From contig URQJ01000078.1 in the NCBI GenBank assembly GCA_900549945.1, positions 1 through 8,551 of the forward strand: a stretch of 8,551 nt of DNA. The letters run 5' to 3'. A model generated the notes under the pieces. The model was given only the letters and a program-made list of their open reading frames with translations. It did no database searches and had not been told where the DNA came from. Shown here one piece after another: positions 5,235 to 8,551 of the stretch (its first letter is position 1; the number at the start of each line of letters is the position of its first letter). Origin of the DNA: an uncultured Oscillospiraceae bacterium (GTDB taxonomy: Bacteria > Bacillota > Clostridia > Oscillospirales > Acutalibacteraceae). Position numbers and translations under genes: made by a program.

Positions 5235-6200
5235 ATGAAAGCAGCAATCATCGGCACATGGCATGTGCACACCGAAGAATACACCCGGGCGATCCTTGAG
5301 AACCCGAAGGCGGAGGCCGCCGCTGTCTGGGACAGCGACGAAGCCCGCGGCAAAGCGTTCGCCGAAAAGATGGGCCTGCCGTTCACAAACGATCTCGACG
5401 GCATCATGCAGGACGGCAGCATCGACAGCGTCGTGCTCTGCTCGGCTACCTGCGACCACCCGGCGCTGCTGCAAAAAGCGGCCGCCGCAAAGAAAAACAT
5501 TTTCACCGAGAAGGTGCTCACCATCGGCGTAGAGGACGCCGTGGCCGCAGCCGAAGCCGTAAAGGCCTCCGGCCGCGTTTTCACGATCTCCTACCCGCAC
5601 CGCACGTTCCCGACGCTCCGCGCCGCGAAGGCGATGCTCGATTCCGGAAAGCTCGGCCGCATTACCTATGCGCGCGTGCGCAATGTGCACAACGGCAGCT
5701 CCGCCGATTGGCTCCCCCCGCACTTCTACGACAAGGCGCAGTGCGGCGGCGGCGCGATGATGGACCTCGGCGCACACCCGATGTACACGCTTTACTGGCT
5801 GCTCGGCGCGCCGAAGGCGATCACCTCCACGTTTACGCAGGTCACGAACCGCGGCGTCGAGGACAACGCCGTCTCGGTCATCGAGTTTGAAAACGGCGCG
5901 ATCGGCGTCTCCGAAACCGGCTTCGTCTCCGAGTGCAACCCGTATACGCTCGAGATCAGCGGCACGGACGGCGCGCTGATGGTCCACGGCGAGACCGCAC
6001 AGTGGGGCGGTAAGGCCACCGGCGGCAAGTGGGTCGACCTCGAGCTGCCCGAAAAGGCGCCGCTGCCGATCGACCAGTGGGTCAACGCGGTAACCGATGG
6101 CACGCCCGCCCCGTCCACGATCGACGAGGCCGTCATGCTCACCCGCCTGATGGACGGCGCATACAAGGCCTTTGAGACCGGCGCGAAATTCACGTTCTGA
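5235..6200 (+). CDS. Gfo/Idh/MocA-family NAD(P)-dependent oxidoreductase
   Basis: This 321-residue cytoplasmic enzyme has an N-terminal Rossmann fold and a C-terminal Gfo/Idh/MocA domain. The family oxidises or reduces sugars, inositols and related compounds with NAD(P). GGGAMMDLGAHPMYT (about 171-185) holds the conserved Asp177 and His181. The usual EKP motif is EKV (92-94), which keeps the Lys. The nucleotide loop is GTWHVHTEEY (7-16) instead of GxGxxG-like, so cofactor binding may differ. The start is ATG at 5235 with GGAGGAG (5218-5224) 10 bases upstream. A longer reading frame from 5112 overlaps the previous gene and is rejected. Second in the operon, it has no sugar transporter or other sugar enzyme beside it, so the substrate cannot be named. 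Confidence 0.9.
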   Translation: MKAAIIGTWHVHTEEYTRAILENPKAEAAAVWDSDEARGKAFAEKMGLPFTNDLDGIMQDGSIDSVVLCSATCDHPALLQKAAAAKKNIFTEKVLTIGVEDAVAAAEAVKASGRVFTISYPHRTFPTLRAAKAMLDSGKLGRITYARVRNVHNGSSADWLPPHFYDKAQCGGGAMMDLGAHPMYTLYWLLGAPKAITSTFTQVTNRGVEDNAVSVIEFENGAIGVSETGFVSECNPYTLEISGTDGALMVHGETAQWGGKATGGKWVDLELPEKAPLPIDQWVNAVTDGTPAPSTIDEAVMLTRLMDGAYKAFETGAKFTF

Positions 6201-6223
6201 TTCGGCCTACGGGAGGGTTATCT

Positions 6224-7579
6224 TTGGATAAGGACACAAGACCGGAGGCGCGCCCGCTGGACAGGGCCGCCGCGAAATCCTTCGTAAGGCCGGCCATTGC
6301 CGTCTCGGCCTTTACCATCGGCTTGATCTACGTGCTGTTCCGCTTCGACAGCCTGATGCACGTCGGCGGCGTGCTGATGAATGCCGTCGGCTCCTTGATC
6401 GCCGGCTTCTGCATCGCTTATTTCCTGAATGTCTTTCTCAACCTCTTTGAGAATTTCATTTTCGGCCGCCTGACGCGCGGGACAAACAAGTTCTGGCACA
6501 AGATCCGCCGCCCGCTGTGCGTCGTGCTCTCGTTTGCAGTCGTCATTTTGATTTTTCTCGCCGTTCTGCTGTACATCGTGCCGGAGATCTTCCAGTCGCT
6601 CGAGCTGATCGGCAAAACGGCCCGTGTCAATATCCCGATCTATGTGCAGACGATGACGAAGTGGATGGAACAGATCTCCGTCGAGTTCAACCTCGACCTT
6701 GTGAACAGCCTCGATTTTCTCAAGGGCTTCAACTGGACGAGTATTTTGACCGGTGCGACGGAATTCACCTCGAATCTCGTCGGCTCGCTCGTCAACGCGA
6801 CGGTCAACGTGGCGAGCGGTATCTTCACGTTCATCCTCGCCATCATCTTCTCGATCTACTTCCTGATGGGAAAGGAAAGCCTTCTGCTCTCTCTGAAGCG
6901 CGTCGTCTACTCGTTTCTGCCGAAAAAGGCCGTGGCGACGATCACCGACATCGGCGTGACCGCAAACAACGTCTTTTCCTCGTTTGTGCGCGGCCAGCTC
7001 ACCGAATGCGTCATCCTCGGCTGCCTGTGCTTCATCGGCATGTCGCTGATCGGCTTCGATTATGCGCTCCTGATCTCCTGCATCATCACGATCTCGGCGC
7101 TGATCCCGATCCTCGGCGCCTACATCGGCTGCGGCATCGGTGCGTTTCTTCTCCTGCTCGTCAATCCGATGGACGCCGTGTGGTTCGTCGTCTTTATCAT
7201 CTGCTTGCAGCAGTTTGAGGGCAATGTGATCTACCCGAAGGTAGTCGGCTCCACGATCGGCCTGCCAGGCGTATGGGTGATGACCGCGGTGACGGTGTGC
7301 AGCAATCTGTTCGGCATCATGGGCATCATCATCGGCACGCCGCTTGCGGCCGTGATCTACACGGTGGTTCGGCGCGTCACCTCAAACCGCCTGCTGCAAA
7401 AGAACCTGACGAACAACGACCTCGCGCCGGGCAAGTACCCGTATCTCGAGGAATCGCACTACGCGAGCCGCTCGAGCGGCCGCCCGCTGAGCGCACACGT
7501 GCTCGAGCAGTCGCAGCGGAAGAAAAAGGCACCAAAGCCCAAAACCCCCGATTTCAAAAAGATCTTCAAAAAGAAATAA
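6224..7579 (+). CDS. AI-2E-family membrane transporter
   Basis: This 451-residue integral membrane protein belongs to the AI-2E (PerM/YdiK/TqsA-like, COG0628) family. Members have about eight helices and export small molecules or ions; only some handle autoinducer-2. Helices are visible at about 23-41, 47-73, 97-119 and 186-216, then a dense block from 261 to 382. The family signatures ALIPILGAYIG (292-302) and NVIYPKVVGSTIGLPG (334-349) are present. The start is TTG at 6224, with GGGAGGG (6211-6217) 6 bases before it and no nearby ATG with comparable support. The C-terminal tail (about 383-451) is hydrophilic and ends in Lys-rich segments (QRKKKAPKPK, KKIFKKK), so it is probably cytoplasmic. 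It is last in the operon, 23 bases after the oxidoreductase gene, and is followed by a strong terminator. The substrate is unknown. Confidence 0.92.
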   Translation: MDKDTRPEARPLDRAAAKSFVRPAIAVSAFTIGLIYVLFRFDSLMHVGGVLMNAVGSLIAGFCIAYFLNVFLNLFENFIFGRLTRGTNKFWHKIRRPLCVVLSFAVVILIFLAVLLYIVPEIFQSLELIGKTARVNIPIYVQTMTKWMEQISVEFNLDLVNSLDFLKGFNWTSILTGATEFTSNLVGSLVNATVNVASGIFTFILAIIFSIYFLMGKESLLLSLKRVVYSFLPKKAVATITDIGVTANNVFSSFVRGQLTECVILGCLCFIGMSLIGFDYALLISCIITISALIPILGAYIGCGIGAFLLLLVNPMDAVWFVVFIICLQQFEGNVIYPKVVGSTIGLPGVWVMTAVTVCSNLFGIMGIIIGTPLAAVIYTVVRRVTSNRLLQKNLTNNDLAPGKYPYLEESHYASRSSGRPLSAHVLEQSQRKKKAPKPKTPDFKKIFKKK

Positions 7580-7583
7580 ACGA

Positions 7584-7624
7584 ACAGGGCGCGGCCGCAC
7601 ACATGCGGTTCGCACCCTGTTTTT
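7584..7624 (+). terminator. Rho-independent terminator of the rightward operon
   Basis: ACAGGG (7584-7589) pairs with CCCTGT (7615-7620). Inner pairs GCG/CGC and CCGCA/TGCGG close a CACA loop, with one mismatch and a small internal bulge. TTTTT (7620-7624) follows directly. It begins 4 bases after the transporter stop codon. Read on the minus strand the same stem is followed by TTCGTTTATTT, so it may also stop the convergent gene. Confidence 0.85.
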
Positions 7625-7647
7625 GTATTCCTGATTTTTATTTTCGC

Positions 7648-7671
7648 GCCGCCTGCTTTAAAGCCGGCGGC
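7648..7671. repeat. Hairpin-forming inverted repeat between convergent genes
   Basis: GCCGCC (7648-7653) pairs with GGCGGC (7666-7671). After one mismatch the inner GCT/AGC pair continues the stem around a TTAA loop. It sits just past the stop of the leftward gene. On that strand an AT-rich GCGAAAATAAAAAT follows rather than a T-run, so it is at best a weak terminator or an RNA-end-protecting stem. Confidence 0.45.
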
Positions 7672-7679
7672 AGAACGGA

Positions 7680-8509
7680 TCAGCCCCACCCGGGCGGCGC
7701 CGCGTAATAGGCGCTCGTCTCGCTCTTTTCGGAGATCCAGCCGCTCTGCGCGCCATCCTCCGAAACGACGTGCAGGTACAGCGTGCCGCCGGCCAGCGCC
7801 AGTTGATCCGGCACATAGACGGTACCGACCGAGGCCGTGAACGCTTCGAGGCCGCCGCCCGGCTCCGCATACGCCTTAAACGGCGTGTTTGCCGCATAGA
7901 ACGGCGCGAGCGAAGCATCCACGCGCAGGCCGTAGACCTGTGTTTCCGCCGCCGCAACCGATACGCCGTCATACGTGTACGGAATCCCCACGTACATACT
8001 GCCGAAGGACGGGCTGTGCACCGGCGTATCCGCCCACACTGTGAACGTGCCGTCGCTCGGGAATTCCTGCGTGCTCTTGCGGTACACAGCGCCGCGCCCC
8101 ATCAAAATCGGGATGCTCGTCAGATCTGCAAGCGGCAGCGGCGCACCGTCCCGCCATGTGGAAAGCGAATAAGCGCCGAGCGTGTAGCTCGCCTGCATCG
8201 TGGAGAAGCAAAGCTCCTTCTGCCGGTCGGCCGCATCGATATCGACGACCCAGAGCTCCGCCTCAAAGCCGTCGCCCTGCGCGGCCGGCTGGTCGTTGAT
8301 CAGCAGCGTGTAGCTTGTAAGATATTCGCCCGGCTCCGCGGCGAGGTGGATCCGCTCGTTTACGCCGTCGCCGTCGAGATCATACTCGTGCGTCTCGCCC
8401 GCGGCAATCACGGCCGGTTCCATCGGCATGGCGGGCGCGGGTGTCTCCGCAGGCGGCGCCTCGGTCGCCTCCACGATCGGCTCCTGTGTCGGCTGCGGCG
8501 TCTCGCTCG
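7680..8509 (-). CDS. Exported or lipoprotein-like protein with a DxDxDG loop (5' end missing)
   Basis: The family is not recognised. The frame is open from 8509 to the TGA at 7682-7680, giving about 275 residues. It begins with a Pro/Thr/Glu/Ala-rich linker (ETPQPTQEPIVEATEAPPAE...), which typically follows a signal peptide or lipobox in Gram-positive surface proteins. After it comes YDLDGDGVNERI (coded at about 8355-8384), a DxDxDG calcium-loop-like motif as in repeat or dockerin-like surface proteins. The rest is a beta-rich region with many aromatic residues, ending SGWISEKSETSAYYAAPPGWG. The signal peptide and start are lost because the sequence beyond 8509 is sequencing adapter. A GTG at 8474 is open but has no convincing ribosome binding site and lies inside the linker, so it is unlikely to be the start. 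It is convergent with the transporter operon. A surface role is inferred. Confidence 0.7.
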
Positions 8510-8551
8510 GATCGGAAGAGCGTCGTGTAGGGAAAGAGTGTAGATCTCGGT
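8510..8551. other. Illumina TruSeq adapter sequence (artefact)
   Basis: The last 42 bases, starting GATCGGAAGAGCGTCGTGTA and ending GTAGATCTCGGT, match the reverse complement of the Illumina TruSeq universal adapter as I know it, with no mismatch. They are library-derived, not genomic. Any translation crossing 8509/8510 on either strand is meaningless. Confidence 0.97.

Noticed and set aside
7770..8543. Rightward open frame (about 257 codons) at the right end
   Set aside because: It is antisense to the exported-protein gene, and its last codons are adapter sequence.
1..8551. CRISPR array, insertion sequence, tRNA or rRNA genes
   Set aside because: No regularly spaced direct repeats, transposase-like frame, terminal inverted repeats or RNA-gene signatures were seen on either strand by eye.

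Overview
The window looks like a metagenomic contig from a GC-rich Gram-positive anaerobe of the class Clostridia, probably a gut Oscillospiraceae-type bacterium. This is inferred from strong AGGAGG-type ribosome binding sites, GTG and TTG starts, consensus sigma-A promoters, a Firmicutes-type LexA box and the families present. No rRNA, tRNA, CRISPR array or insertion sequence was seen. No taxonomic search could be run.

The left end (1 to about 790) reads leftward. It holds the 5' part of a membrane-anchored protein, a 36-residue membrane peptide and the C-terminal part of a PflX-like radical SAM protein. At about 785-797 the PflX reading frame breaks and joins a short piece resembling a GyrI-like effector-binding domain in another frame. 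This looks like a chimeric join rather than a gene, so the left end may not belong to the same genome as the rest. From about 899 to 1112 no gene is supported.

The core (4513 down to 1113) is a compact leftward operon: a Y-family translesion DNA polymerase (DinB/Pol IV type), a radical SAM protein of the 'DNA modification/repair' type with a helix-hairpin-helix, and its usual partner, a DUF4130-type protein. The operon has a near-perfect sigma-A promoter (TTGACT, 17 bases, TATAAT). A perfect GAAC-N4-GTTC LexA box lies inside its spacer, and a second imperfect box lies in the leader. The polymerase and the radical SAM protein each carry a C-terminal QxxLF motif of the kind that binds the replication sliding clamp. 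Together these features suggest a DNA-damage-induced system in which an uncharacterised radical SAM repair pair works beside a lesion-bypass polymerase. This is the most interesting part of the window.

Divergent from it, a rightward operon (promoter 4749-4777, terminator 7584-7624) carries a small two-helix membrane protein with a zinc ribbon, a Gfo/Idh/MocA-family oxidoreductase with atypical motifs, and an AI-2E-family membrane transporter. A convergent leftward gene for an exported or lipoprotein-like protein with a DxDxDG loop fills 7680-8509. Its 5' end is lost because the last 42 bases (8510-8551) are Illumina TruSeq adapter sequence, not biological DNA.
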